Positions 1-9,769 of a DNA stretch of 64,000 nucleotides are shown in pieces; position 1 is the stretch's first letter; every line of letters begins with the position of its first letter. The DNA comes from Kribbella italica (GTDB lineage: Bacteria > Actinomycetota > Actinomycetes > Propionibacteriales > Kribbellaceae), in the NCBI RefSeq assembly GCF_014205135.1, contig NZ_JACHMY010000001.1, forward strand, positions 5,394,001 through 5,458,000. Reading direction: 5' to 3'. The notes beneath the pieces are model-generated. The model saw only the letters and a program-made list of their open reading frames with translations, was not told the origin of the DNA and searched no databases. A program made the translations under genes and the position numbers.

Positions 1-1621
1 CTCGGTCGACCGGACCTGGCTGATCGTCGACACCGCGATGGCGGCGACGCTGTCGTCGCAGCACCTGCGCGCGGTGAAGCTGCTGCGCAAGGCGCTGGCC
101 GACCTGCCCGCCGACGCGCCGATCCGGCAGCGGGCCGAGCTGCTGCTGCCGTTGTCCGACATCTCGCTGGTGATCGACCACGACCAGGAGGCGAACGAAG
201 CGGCGTCGCAGGCGTTCCGGCTGGTCGCCGACGAGCCGGCCAGCGCGTTCAAGGCCAAGGTGATCGCGCTGTACGCCCGGGTCTGCGACGCGCTCGGCCG
301 GCCGATGGAGGCCGAGCGCTGGGCCCGCGAGGCGCTGCAGGTCGCGCGCGAGGTCGGTCAGGAGTCCGCGGCCGGCGATGCCGGGATCACGCTGGCGCAG
401 CTGCGCAAGCGGGCGGGCGATCCGGTGGCCGCGGCGAAGCAGTTGGAAGAGGCCGCCGTACGGGCTCAGCTGGCGGGTGACGCTGCGGCCGAGGTGCGCA
501 GTCGGTACTTGCTGGGGTCGAACCACTTCGACCTGGGTGAGCTGGACGCGGCGAAGACAGCGCTCGAGTACGCCGCGCAGCGGGCCGGTGAGCTGGGGCG
601 GCAGTGGGCGGCGTACGGGTTCGATGCTCGGCGGATGCTGGCGCTGACGCAGTTCACCATGGGCGAGTGGGACGAGGCGGCGGAGACGGCTCGGGCCGAC
701 TCGATGACGCCGTCGGCCGCTGCGGCCGGGCTGCGGAGTGTCGGGCTGATGGTTCGGGGTGGGCGGGGTGACACGTCGGTCGCCGAGGACCTGCAGGCGA
801 TGCGGAAGTGGTGGTCGCTGGACGTGATGCTGCCGCTGATCGGGCTGCAGCCGGCGGTCGAGGCTTACCGGCAGCTCGATCAGGTGGCCGAGGCGGAGAA
901 GCTGATCGCCGAGGTGTCGGCGCAGATCGAGTACGTGTTCCAGACCGAGTGGTACATGGCGAAGATCCGGTTCTCCGCGCTCGGGCTGCAGTTGCTGTGC
1001 CATCGGGTGGTGAGTGAGCCGTCGGCGGCGGGCGAGCTGGTCGCGCGTGGGGCGGAGCTGCTGGCCGAGGGGCATGCGACGGCGGAGAAGGGGCTGCCGC
1101 CGGGGCGGGTGCTGGGGGTCGAGGGGATCGCTTGGCTCGCGCGGCTGGAGGCGGAGTGGGAGCGGCTGCGGTGGTTGGCGGATGTGGACCCGCCGACCGC
1201 TGAGGAGCATGTGGCGACCTGGCAGCGGACTGCTGACGCGTTCGGGTACGGGTTCGTGATCGAGCAGGCGTGGTCGCGGGTGCGACTGTCGTCGGCGCTA
1301 CGCGCCGCTGGGCGGGTCGCGGATGCGAACGAGCAGGCGCAGCTGGCCGCCGAGGTCGGGCGGCGGTTGGGTGCTCAGCCGCTGCTGGACGAGCTGGGCA
1401 GTGCTGCGGATCCTGTTGGTTCGGCCGCGCTGACTGCCCGCGAGACCGAGGTGCTGGCGCTACTGGCCGAGGGCCGGACCAACCGGCAGCTGGCTCGGGA
1501 GCTGTACATCAGCGAGAAGACGGTCAGCGTGCACGTCTCGAACATCCTCGCCAAGCTCGGCGTCCGCTCCCGCACCGAAGCTGCTGCCGTAGCCCGCCGG
1601 GACGGATTGTTGGAGGCATAA
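1..1621 (+). CDS. LuxR-family transcriptional regulator with TPR-like region (5' end outside window)
   Basis: The reading frame is open from base 2, so the gene begins left of the window; the ATG at 38 is probably internal. About 475 visible residues are Ala/Leu/Glu-rich helical pairs of the TPR kind. The last 65 residues (bases about 1427-1618) form a LuxR/GerE helix-turn-helix: LTARETEVLALLAEG, then NRQLARELYISEKTVSVHVSNI cut short here, then LAKLGVRSRTEA. This arrangement is typical of large ATP-binding LuxR regulators (LAL/MalT-like), whose ATPase domain would lie upstream and cannot be seen. Role: DNA-binding transcriptional control. The target is unknown. The gene converges on the small membrane-protein gene at 1651-1920. 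Confidence 0.85.
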   Translation, partial: SVDRTWLIVDTAMAATLSSQHLRAVKLLRKALADLPADAPIRQRAELLLPLSDISLVIDHDQEANEAASQAFRLVADEPASAFKAKVIALYARVCDALGRPMEAERWAREALQVAREVGQESAAGDAGITLAQLRKRAGDPVAAAKQLEEAAVRAQLAGDAAAEVRSRYLLGSNHFDLGELDAAKTALEYAAQRAGELGRQWAAYGFDARRMLALTQFTMGEWDEAAETARADSMTPSAAAAGLRSVGLMVRGGRGDTSVAEDLQAMRKWWSLDVMLPLIGLQPAVEAYRQLDQVAEAEKLIAEVSAQIEYVFQTEWYMAKIRFSALGLQLLCHRVVSEPSAAGELVARGAELLAEGHATAEKGLPPGRVLGVEGIAWLARLEAEWERLRWLADVDPPTAEEHVATWQRTADAFGYGFVIEQAWSRVRLSSALRAAGRVADANEQAQLAAEVGRRLGAQPLLDELGSAADPVGSAALTARETEVLALLAEGRTNRQLARELYISEKTVSVHVSNILAKLGVRSRTEAAAVARRDGLLEA

Positions 1622-1650
1622 GCCTTCTCCCCCGGCGGTCGCCGTACGCC

Positions 1651-1920
1651 CTAGTGCCGGCTGCGGTGGCTGTGTGCCGCGCGCGGGACGACAGTCGTCC
1701 GTAGCTGCCGTCGGCCGCGGTGGCGGGCCAGTTCGTCGATCCGCCGTACGGCGACCTCTGGCCGGTGCTCGACCGTGGCCGGCTGCTCAGTCGCGGCGTC
1801 CGGCTCCATCGAGTCGATCAGCTCGTCCAGGACCTGCTGAGCGCTCCGGAAACGCACTGTCACCAGCACGACCACACCGACCGCTGCGATCCCTACCAAT
1901 ACCCAGAGTTGCCAACTCAT
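1651..1920 (-). CDS. Small single-pass membrane protein, hypothetical
   Basis: An 89-residue protein with one N-terminal membrane segment (about residues 3-22, LWVLVGIAAVGVVVLVTVRF) and a hydrophilic, Arg/His-rich tail. I chose the ATG at 1920 because it places the hydrophobic stretch at the very N-terminus and follows a purine-rich GGTGGGGA. A longer version starting at 1998 is possible but adds residues without clear character. It converges with the LuxR gene with 29 bases between. No family recognised; coding status rests on the membrane segment and frame length only. Confidence 0.45.
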   Translation of the reverse strand: MSWQLWVLVGIAAVGVVVLVTVRFRSAQQVLDELIDSMEPDAATEQPATVEHRPEVAVRRIDELARHRGRRQLRTTVVPRAAHSHRSRH

Positions 1921-2153
1921 TCCCCACCACCCTGCAATCGCCCCGTTCCCCGTGGTAATCACCATAGACCCGTCTTCATCAGATGGCGATAGCTCCATCG
2001 CAATCCGTTACGAAGCGAGGTTTTGGAACCTTCAAATGTTGTCGAGCGCAATCACTTTGGGGTGACGAGGCAATGGTTCCGGACGGCGACCGACCATAAC
2101 TCTCTGTCACATCATGGCGAGGCGCCTCCGGGCGGGCGGTCGGCACTAAGGTC

Positions 2154-3059
2154 GTGGCGGTGAAGATCTTCAGTGGGGACGAGGTGCGCCGGACCGTGCC
2201 GATGGCGGCGGCCGTGGACGCCGTCCGGGAGGCGTTCGGGGAGTTGCGCGCGGGGAACTTCGTGCTGCCCGCGCGGCAGGTGTTCGGGGACGGCGCGGTG
2301 CTGGTGATGTCGGCGTACCACCCGCCGTCGCGGACCGCCGTGGTGAAGAAGATCGGGATCGCGCTCGACCAGGTGCCGGCGATCCGGGCGACGGTGATCT
2401 GGACCGGCGCCGGGGAGCAGATAGTTGCCGACGGCACCTCTATCACGACGCTCCGGACGGGCGCTGTCGTAGGGGTTGCGACCGATCTGCTGGCGGCCGC
2501 GGACGCAACGCGGCTGACGGTGATCGGCACCGGCGCACAGTCGGCCGATCAGGTCCGCGCGGTGCTCGCCGTACGGCGAATTGCTGAGGTCACCTTGGTC
2601 GGCCGGGACGCCGGGAAGGCCGCGGCGCTTGCCGGTTCGCTGGGTGAGGAGTTCCCGGAGGTGAGGTTCGCGTCCGGCACCGACATCGACGCGGGCATCG
2701 CCGACGCCGAGGTCGTCTGCTGCGCGACGTCGTCCAGTACGCCGCTCTTCCGCGCGGACGCGCTCCCCGCACGGGTCCACGTCAACGCGATCGGCGCCTT
2801 CCGCCCGACGATGCGCGAGCTCTCCCGCGACCTGCTCGCCACCGCCTCCCTGGTCGTCGTCGACCAGGAGGAGGCCGCCCTCGAAGAGTCCGGCGAAGTC
2901 ATTGACGCCGTCGAGGCAGGCGTGCTCTCCCGCGCTTCACTGCTCGACCTCGGCGACGCACTCGCCGCCCCACCCATAACCTCCGGCCGCACGCTCTTCA
3001 AATCCGTCGGCGTCGGCCCCCAGGACTGGGCCATCGCCAAGCTCCTGTCGGAGAGCTAG
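2154..3059 (+). CDS. Ornithine cyclodeaminase / mu-crystallin family protein
   Basis: A 301-residue protein of the ornithine cyclodeaminase/mu-crystallin family, whose members are NAD(P)-dependent cyclodeaminases, imine reductases or alanine dehydrogenases. Visible marks are the N-terminal substrate-side region with VVKKIGIAL and DGTSITTLRTGA (about residues 60-110) and a Rossmann nucleotide-binding turn VIGTGAQSADQV (about residue 123), followed by the conserved VTLVGRD strand. The start is a GTG at 2154 with only a weak upstream purine run. The gene stands alone and its stop lies 3 bases from the stop of the convergent nuoA-like gene. The exact substrate cannot be told from sequence; a catabolic amino-acid or imine reductase role is equally possible. 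Confidence 0.85.
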   Translation: MAVKIFSGDEVRRTVPMAAAVDAVREAFGELRAGNFVLPARQVFGDGAVLVMSAYHPPSRTAVVKKIGIALDQVPAIRATVIWTGAGEQIVADGTSITTLRTGAVVGVATDLLAAADATRLTVIGTGAQSADQVRAVLAVRRIAEVTLVGRDAGKAAALAGSLGEEFPEVRFASGTDIDAGIADAEVVCCATSSSTPLFRADALPARVHVNAIGAFRPTMRELSRDLLATASLVVVDQEEAALEESGEVIDAVEAGVLSRASLLDLGDALAAPPITSGRTLFKSVGVGPQDWAIAKLLSES

Positions 3060-3062
3060 ACC

Positions 3063-3419
3063 CTAGGTCCAGGCCAGGACTTTCTTGCGGTACGCGTACA
3101 GCAGGCCGACGGTGACGAAGGCCAGGAAGACGAACATCTCGATCAGGGACGACACTCCGACCGTGGCGAAGACCGTGGCCCAGGGGAACAAGTACACGGC
3201 GTCGACCGCGAAGATCACGTACAGGTAGGCGAACAGGTAGTACCGGATGTGGATCTGGGCCCAGCCCTCGCCAACGGGGTCGACGCCCGACTCGTACGTC
3301 GTGAGCTTCTCCGGCGTCGAGTACGTGATCGTCAGCGCGCGGTTCAGCGCGAAGGCGCCGACCAGGCCGCCGAGGCCGAGCAGGACGATCGCGACGACTA
3401 CACCGTAGGCCTCCGACAC
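3063..3419 (-). CDS. NADH-quinone oxidoreductase subunit A, orphan paralogue
   Basis: A 118-residue NuoA/NdhC/ND3-family protein with three membrane segments (about residues 6-28, 60-82 and 88-110). Family motifs are present: KLTTYESGVDP in the first loop, IRYYLFAYLYVIFAVDAVYLFPWA, and a closing YAYRKKVLAW. It is a second copy, about 38 kb from the nuoA that heads the full operon at 42153. The loop motif that reads YECG in the operon copy reads YESG here, so the conserved loop Cys is Ser. The start is a GTG 10 bases after the stop of the lipoprotein gene, with no clear Shine-Dalgarno site. It may replace the main NuoA in an alternative complex or be a remnant of a second nuo cluster; neither is shown. 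Confidence 0.88.
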   Translation of the reverse strand: MSEAYGVVVAIVLLGLGGLVGAFALNRALTITYSTPEKLTTYESGVDPVGEGWAQIHIRYYLFAYLYVIFAVDAVYLFPWATVFATVGVSSLIEMFVFLAFVTVGLLYAYRKKVLAWT

Positions 3420-3429
3420 GGGAAGAACT

Positions 3430-4320
3430 CTAGTTGGTGCAGAGCAGCATGGAGTCCAGCGCGACCTGCGGGCCGTACCCGGACTTCAGGTCGGTGACCT
3501 GGACGCGGAGCCGGTTGACGCCGGGGATCTGGCGGTTCAGCCAGGTCTCGGTCTCCTGGGTCTGGTCGACCGAGCCGACCACGGCGGCGCCGTTCAGCAG
3601 GGCGACCCGGACCGTGCCGTCGGTGATGTTGCCGAGCCAGTTCTTCACCCAGGAGCAGCCGGCCGAGTTCACGTCGCCCCAGACCACGCCGCCCTTGTCG
3701 GCAAGCAGCTCGGCCTCGGCGCGGCGCGGCGACTCCGACGCCGCCACCACGTTGAACGCGGGGCGCCCCTTGCCACCCGACGCGAGCAGCGGCTTGGCGA
3801 AGAGGCCACGCCACTTGTAGTGCGAGTACCCGTACGGCGCCGAGGCGGCCGCGGCGTACGGCGCCTGCGGGCCGATTGCCAGCCGGTAGGTCCGGATCGA
3901 GCCGGGCTGCTTCGACGAGATCGTCACGTTCGCGCCGGACGGCGTCCCGTGGCCGATCTCCTGCCAGCCCTTCACCGCGTCCCAGCGCTGCAGCGCGACC
4001 CGCGACCCGGCGGCCGGCGCGGGCGTCAGAACACCGCTCACGGTCAGTACGCCGGCCGTGTAGTCCGTCGTCCGCACGCTGCTGATCTTGACCGTCCGCG
4101 TCGGCGCGGCCTGCGCGGTCTCGGCGGCCCGCGCGGAGTCGCTCGCGACCATCGCGCTTTGCGCCGGGGCGATCACGCCGGCACACCCGGCGAGCACCAG
4201 CGCACCCGCAACCGCCGTACCGGCGGACACCAATCGGCGAGCGCGCGACGCCGTACCGGCGGACATCAGCCGGCGGGCGGACCGCGTCGTACCGCAGAAC
4301 AAGTTGGCACGAACGCCCAT
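3430..4320 (-). CDS. Secreted lipoprotein of unknown function
   Basis: A 296-residue protein with an Arg-rich N-terminus, a hydrophobic stretch and a lipobox LVLAGC (Cys46), so probably lipid-anchored outside the membrane. The ATG at 4320 is preceded by GAGGGAGC at good spacing; an internal ATG at 4266 would give a more ordinary 28-residue signal but lacks a ribosome site. The n-region holds a repeated RRL(M/V)SAGTA unit from a 36-base near-duplication around 4215-4290. The mature part is beta-rich, with a tryptophan-containing first half and a C-terminal region (about 185-296) with three cysteines that could be an NPCBM-like carbohydrate-binding module, a weak guess. It lies 10 bases upstream of the orphan nuoA gene and is probably co-transcribed with it. 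Confidence 0.7.
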   Translation of the reverse strand: MGVRANLFCGTTRSARRLMSAGTASRARRLVSAGTAVAGALVLAGCAGVIAPAQSAMVASDSARAAETAQAAPTRTVKISSVRTTDYTAGVLTVSGVLTPAPAAGSRVALQRWDAVKGWQEIGHGTPSGANVTISSKQPGSIRTYRLAIGPQAPYAAAASAPYGYSHYKWRGLFAKPLLASGGKGRPAFNVVAASESPRRAEAELLADKGGVVWGDVNSAGCSWVKNWLGNITDGTVRVALLNGAAVVGSVDQTQETETWLNRQIPGVNRLRVQVTDLKSGYGPQVALDSMLLCTN

Positions 4321-4593
4321 CGTCAAGCTCCCTCGAGACCGGGTTGCCCCGGGTGGATCGCAGCAGTCGACAGACACACTGCCTGCTGCGGCAACAGAAG
4401 GCAAGCGAGCGACTCCTCTACGTCACAGCAGGCCCCTGCGCTACCACCTGTCCCAGGCTGTGGACCGGCGGGGCCGACCACTGGTTCGTGGCAAAAGCCG
4501 AACTAACATTGGGCTATCGCCCTGACCGGGGGGATCGGCGGCTCGCTCGAGGGCGTCCGCCGACCCAAGCTCGACTTGGAGATGACACGACTG

Positions 4594-6536
<1,943 letters not shown>

Positions 6537-6540
<4 letters not shown>

Positions 6541-7616
6541 GCACCGTCGACCTTGGGCTGCCCGGTCTGCCGGGTGGTCTGCGCGGCGTACCGGCGGCGA
6601 CCGAGCCGCAGAACCGCAAGGAGTACGTCTCGGACCAGGAGGTTCGCTGGTGCCCGGGGTGCGGCGACTACGCCGTACTGGCTGCCTTTCAGGGGTTCCT
6701 GCCCGAGCTCGGGATCAAGCGCGAGAACGTCGCGATGGTGTCCGGGATCGGCTGCTCGTCGCGCTTCCCGTACTACCTGTCGACGTACGGCATGCACTCG
6801 ATCCACGGGCGTGCGCCGGCGATCGCGACCGGGCTCGCGGTGGCGCGGCCGGACCTGAGCGTGTGGGTGGTGACCGGTGACGGCGACGCGCTGTCGATCG
6901 GCGGCAACCACCTGATCCACACCCTGCGGCGCAACGTGAACCTGAAGATCCTGCTGTTCAACAACCGGATCTACGGGCTGACCAAGGGGCAATACTCACC
7001 GACGTCGGAGCCCGGCAAGGTGACCAAGTCGACGCCGATGGGGTCGGTCGACAACCCGTTCAACCCGGTCTCGCTGGCGCTCGGCGCGGAGGCGACGTTC
7101 GTGGCCCGGACGGTCGACTCCGACCGCAAGCACCTGACGTCGGTGCTGAAGGCGGCCGCGGAGCACCGCGGGACGGCGTTCGTGGAGATCTACCAGAACT
7201 GCCCGATCTTCAACGACCACGCCTTCGACGCGATCAAGGACCCCGAGACCCGCGACGACGCGATCATCCCGCTCAAGCACGGCGAACCGATCCGCTTCGG
7301 CACCGACGGCCACCTCGGCGTCGTCCGCGACGGCTTCGCGTCCCTCGCGGTCCGCGAGGTCGCCGAACTCCCCGGCGGCGAGGCCGACCTGGTCGTGCAC
7401 GACGCCCACACCGACGACCCGGCGTACGCGTTCGCCCTGTCCCGGCTCACCGACGCCGGCGTCCTGCACCAGGCACCGATCGGTGTCTTCCGCCAGGTCG
7501 ACCGCCCGGCGTACGACGACCTGGTGCGCCAGCAGGTCGACACCGCCAAGGAAACCCAGGGCACCGGCGACCTCCAGTCCCTCATCACCGGCTCGGACAC
7601 CTGGACCGTCGCCTAG
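6537..7616 (+). CDS. korB: 2-oxoglutarate:ferredoxin oxidoreductase, beta subunit
   Basis: The 359-residue thiamine-diphosphate and iron-sulfur subunit that pairs with KorA. Visible cofactor sites: the [4Fe-4S] ligands Cys39 and Cys42 (WCPGCGDY), Cys73 (GIGCSSR) and Cys222 (NCPIF), and the TPP/Mg motif starting GDGD at 114-117 and ending NN at 142-143. The C-terminal 120 residues are an extension common in the actinobacterial enzyme. It starts at an ATG overlapping the korA stop. Its own TAG stop shares the palindrome CTAG with the stop of the opposite-strand HhH gene. The electrons would go to a ferredoxin not encoded in this window. Confidence 0.94.
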
Positions 7617-7801
7617 CTCCTGAAGCGCAACCCCAAGGCGGTCAGCTCCTCCCCGAGGATCTTGACCGCCTTGGGCCCGACCCCATGAATCGCCAGCAAC
7701 TCCTTGGGCGTCACGTGCGTCAACTGCTCGTACGTCGTGAAGCCGTTCAACGCGAGCTCCCGCGTAGCGACTTTGCCGATGCGCGGCGGGTACTCCGACA
7801 T
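7613..7801 (-). CDS. Small helix-hairpin-helix protein
   Basis: A 62-residue protein that is almost entirely one helix-hairpin-helix fold: TYEQLTHVTPKELLAIHG followed by VGPKAVKILGEELTALG. The GVGPKA hairpin is the non-sequence-specific DNA-backbone contact found in DNA repair and recombination proteins. Similar stand-alone small HhH proteins are common in actinobacteria and are usually annotated as DNA-binding or hypothetical. It is convergent with korB, with the stops interlocked in CTAG. It is followed upstream on the same strand by vapC with a 9-base gap, so it may be read through from the vapBC promoter. Confidence 0.72.
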   Translation of the reverse strand: MSEYPPRIGKVATRELALNGFTTYEQLTHVTPKELLAIHGVGPKAVKILGEELTALGLRFRS

Positions 7802-7810
7802 GTGATCTCC

Positions 7811-8191
7811 TCAGACGGCGATGACCTGCAGGTGGTCGTCAAGACCGACGAAGTCCTTCGGGTTGCGGGTGTACAGCACAGCCTCGTGCGTGGCCGCGGT
7901 GGCGGCGATCACCAGGTCGAACGCCCGGCTGCGCGGCTGACGCCCGACCGCGACCACAGCCGCGGCCAGAGCGCCGTACGTGCGAGCGACAGCATCGGTG
8001 ACCGGCAACGGTTCGAAGGCACGCTCGATCGCCGCCACCCTGCGCAAACGCTCGGCCCGGACCTGCGGGCTCTTGGCAACGAGTACGCCGAAGTGCAGTT
8101 CGGCCAGGCTGATCGTGCTGATCGCCAGCTCGGCGTCGACCGGCTCGGCGAGACCGCCGATCAGCACGCTGGTGTCGAGAACCGCTCTCAC
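7811..8191 (-). CDS. vapC: VapC-type PIN-domain ribonuclease toxin
   Basis: A 126-residue PIN-domain protein, the toxin of a type II toxin-antitoxin pair; VapC toxins cut RNA, often tRNA, using Mg ions. The acidic active-site residues are visible: Asp6 (LDTSVLIG), Glu31 (LAELHFG), Asp92 (RAFDLVIAATA) and a fourth probable acid in the NPKDF segment near the C-terminus. Length is normal for the family and the active site looks complete. It starts inside the stop of vapB (ATGA), so translation is coupled to the antitoxin. Target RNA unknown. Confidence 0.9.
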   Translation of the reverse strand: MRAVLDTSVLIGGLAEPVDAELAISTISLAELHFGVLVAKSPQVRAERLRRVAAIERAFEPLPVTDAVARTYGALAAAVVAVGRQPRSRAFDLVIAATAATHEAVLYTRNPKDFVGLDDHLQVIAV

Positions 8192-8442
8192 TGGTCACCC
8201 TCGGCCCACGGGTCCCGCAGGTCGTGATCGACCAGGTCCCTATCGGTGGCCCAGTCCTCGTCGGTCCGGACCCGCAGGACGTCCGCGACGTCGTCGTACT
8301 GACGCCAGTGGTCGCGCTCAGCCGGCCCGAGCACGGCGGCGGGACGGCCGGACACGGTGATCACGAGGTGCTCGCCGGCTTCGGCCCGGCGGACCAGATC
8401 GCTCGCGTTCTGCCGCAGCTCGCGCAGTCCCAGTGCATCCAT
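8188..8442 (-). CDS. vapB: VapB/Phd-type antitoxin
   Basis: An 84-residue antitoxin. The N-terminal half is a Phd/YefM fold (LRELRQNASDLVRRAEAGEHLVITVSGRPAAVLGP) that binds DNA and dimerises. The C-terminal half is acidic and probably disordered until it wraps the toxin (ending DLRDPWAEGDQ). It is the first gene of the vapBC pair and overlaps vapC by four bases. A perfect 16-bp palindrome 9 bases upstream of its start is the likely operator through which the complex represses itself. Confidence 0.88.
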   Translation of the reverse strand: MDALGLRELRQNASDLVRRAEAGEHLVITVSGRPAAVLGPAERDHWRQYDDVADVLRVRTDEDWATDRDLVDHDLRDPWAEGDQ

Positions 8443-8451
8443 ACGTCAAAG

Positions 8452-8467
8452 GTAGCACATGTGCTAC
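8452..8467 (-). promoter_or_regulatory. Probable VapBC autoregulatory operator (16-bp palindrome)
   Basis: GTAGCACATGTGCTAC is a perfect palindrome located 9 bases upstream of the vapB start and 1 base beyond the DUF445 stop. The position over the expected core promoter, with no loop between the arms, fits a protein-binding operator better than a terminator. Toxin-antitoxin complexes of the Phd family bind such sites; binding here is inferred. Confidence 0.6.
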
Positions 8468-8468
8468 T

Positions 8469-9716
8469 TCACAACCACTGGCTGGCGGTGTGGATGATGA
8501 GGCCTACCAGGGCTCCGACGACCGTGCCGTTGATGCGGATGAACTGGAGGTCGCGGCCGACGTGGAGTTCGATGCGGGCCGAGGCTTCGCGGCCGTCCCA
8601 GCGTTCGATGGTGTCGGAGATGACGGAGACGATCTCGCTGCCGTAGGTGCGGACGACGTACGCGACGGCCTCGGTGGCTCGGGCGTCGACCTTGGCGCGC
8701 AGGGGGTCGTCGGTCTGGAGGCGGGTGCCCAGGTCCTTGATGGCTTGGACGGCGCGGGTCTGCAGCGGGCTGGTGGGGTCGGTGATCGCGCCGATCAGCG
8801 CCGTACGGACGGCGTCCCAGACGGCGGTGAGGCTGGGGGCCAGGTCGGGGTGGTCGAGCATGCGGCGCTTGAACGCCTCGAAGCGTTCCATCATCTCGGG
8901 GTCGCGCTGCAGGTCGGCGGCGAACTTGCCGAGCAGGCGGTCGACGGCCTGGCGCGCCGGGTGGTTCTGGTCGTCCCGTACGCCGGCCAGCCAGGTGAGC
9001 GCCTCGCGGTGGATGCGGTCGACGACCAGCGAGTCGACCCAGCGCGGTGACCAGCGCGGGGCGCGCGGGCCGACGACCTCGGCCAGGACGTCGCGGTTGT
9101 CGCGCAGCCAGTCGTACGCCTCGTCGAAGACCAGGTCGAGCAGCGCGTGGTGCGCGCCGTCGTCGACGACCGACTCCAGGAAGTGGCCGGCGATCGGGCT
9201 CAGCGGTTCCTCGGCGAACCGCGGGAGGAGCGAGCCGCGGACGAACGCGGTGACGTCGGAGTCGCCGAGCTTGGGCAGGACGACGCCGACCGTACGGGCG
9301 CCCTCGGCAACGATCCGCTCGGCGTGGTTGCTGTCGGCGAGCCACTCACCGGCGCGCCGGCTCACCTCGGCCGACGCCATCTTCTCGGCCACCACCTGCT
9401 CGGACAGGAAGTTCTCGGTGACGAACTGCTCGAGGCTCTCGGCGAGGCTGTCCTTGCGGGTCGGCACGATCGCGGTGTGCGGGATCGGCAGCCCCAGCGG
9501 GTGCCGGAACAACGCGGTCACCGCGAACCAGTCCGCCAGCGCGCCGACCATCGCGGCCTCGGAGGCCGCGTTCACGTACCCCCAGGCGCCCTCGCGGTGC
9601 AGCGTGACGAGGTAGACGATCGCGGCCAGGACCAGCAGGGAGAGCGCCACCAGCCGCATCTGCCGCAGCCCACGCCGCCGCACCAGATCAGGCCCACTCA
9701 GGGTCATCGTCGCCAT
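8469..9716 (-). CDS. DUF445 family membrane-associated protein
   Basis: A 415-residue DUF445 protein (YjiN-like). It begins with one strong membrane segment (about residues 22-42, LVALSLLVLAAIVYLVTL), then the family hallmark EAAMVGALADWFAVTALFRHPLG, then a long helical region rich in charged residues, and ends with another hydrophobic stretch (GTVVGALVGLIIHTASQWL). The ATG at 9716 has AGGGG just upstream; ATG 9707 is the alternative. Function is unknown in the family. It lies 35 bases downstream of the MFS gene, separated by a hairpin, so it may have its own promoter. Confidence 0.85.
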   Translation of the reverse strand: MATMTLSGPDLVRRRGLRQMRLVALSLLVLAAIVYLVTLHREGAWGYVNAASEAAMVGALADWFAVTALFRHPLGLPIPHTAIVPTRKDSLAESLEQFVTENFLSEQVVAEKMASAEVSRRAGEWLADSNHAERIVAEGARTVGVVLPKLGDSDVTAFVRGSLLPRFAEEPLSPIAGHFLESVVDDGAHHALLDLVFDEAYDWLRDNRDVLAEVVGPRAPRWSPRWVDSLVVDRIHREALTWLAGVRDDQNHPARQAVDRLLGKFAADLQRDPEMMERFEAFKRRMLDHPDLAPSLTAVWDAVRTALIGAITDPTSPLQTRAVQAIKDLGTRLQTDDPLRAKVDARATEAVAYVVRTYGSEIVSVISDTIERWDGREASARIELHVGRDLQFIRINGTVVGALVGLIIHTASQWL

Positions 9717-9744
9717 ACCCCTATCCAACCAACCCGGTGGTGAA

Positions 9745-9769
9745 AACCAGGTCAGGAAACCACCTGGTT
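9745..9769 (-). terminator. Hairpin terminator overlapping the MFS stop codon
   Basis: On the minus strand AACCAGGT and ACCTGGTT form a perfect 8-bp stem with a 9-base loop, followed directly by TT and a short T-rich run. The 5' arm and loop contain the last codons and stop of the MFS gene. The shape is that of an intrinsic terminator, although the T-tract is short. Confidence 0.5.

Noticed and set aside
38..1621. ATG at 38 as the true start of the LuxR gene
   Set aside because: The frame stays open to the left edge with sensible residues and there is no ribosome site before 38, so the gene continues outside the window.
8452..8467. Terminator of the DUF445 gene
   Set aside because: The palindrome has no loop and no T-tract; an operator for vapBC explains it better.
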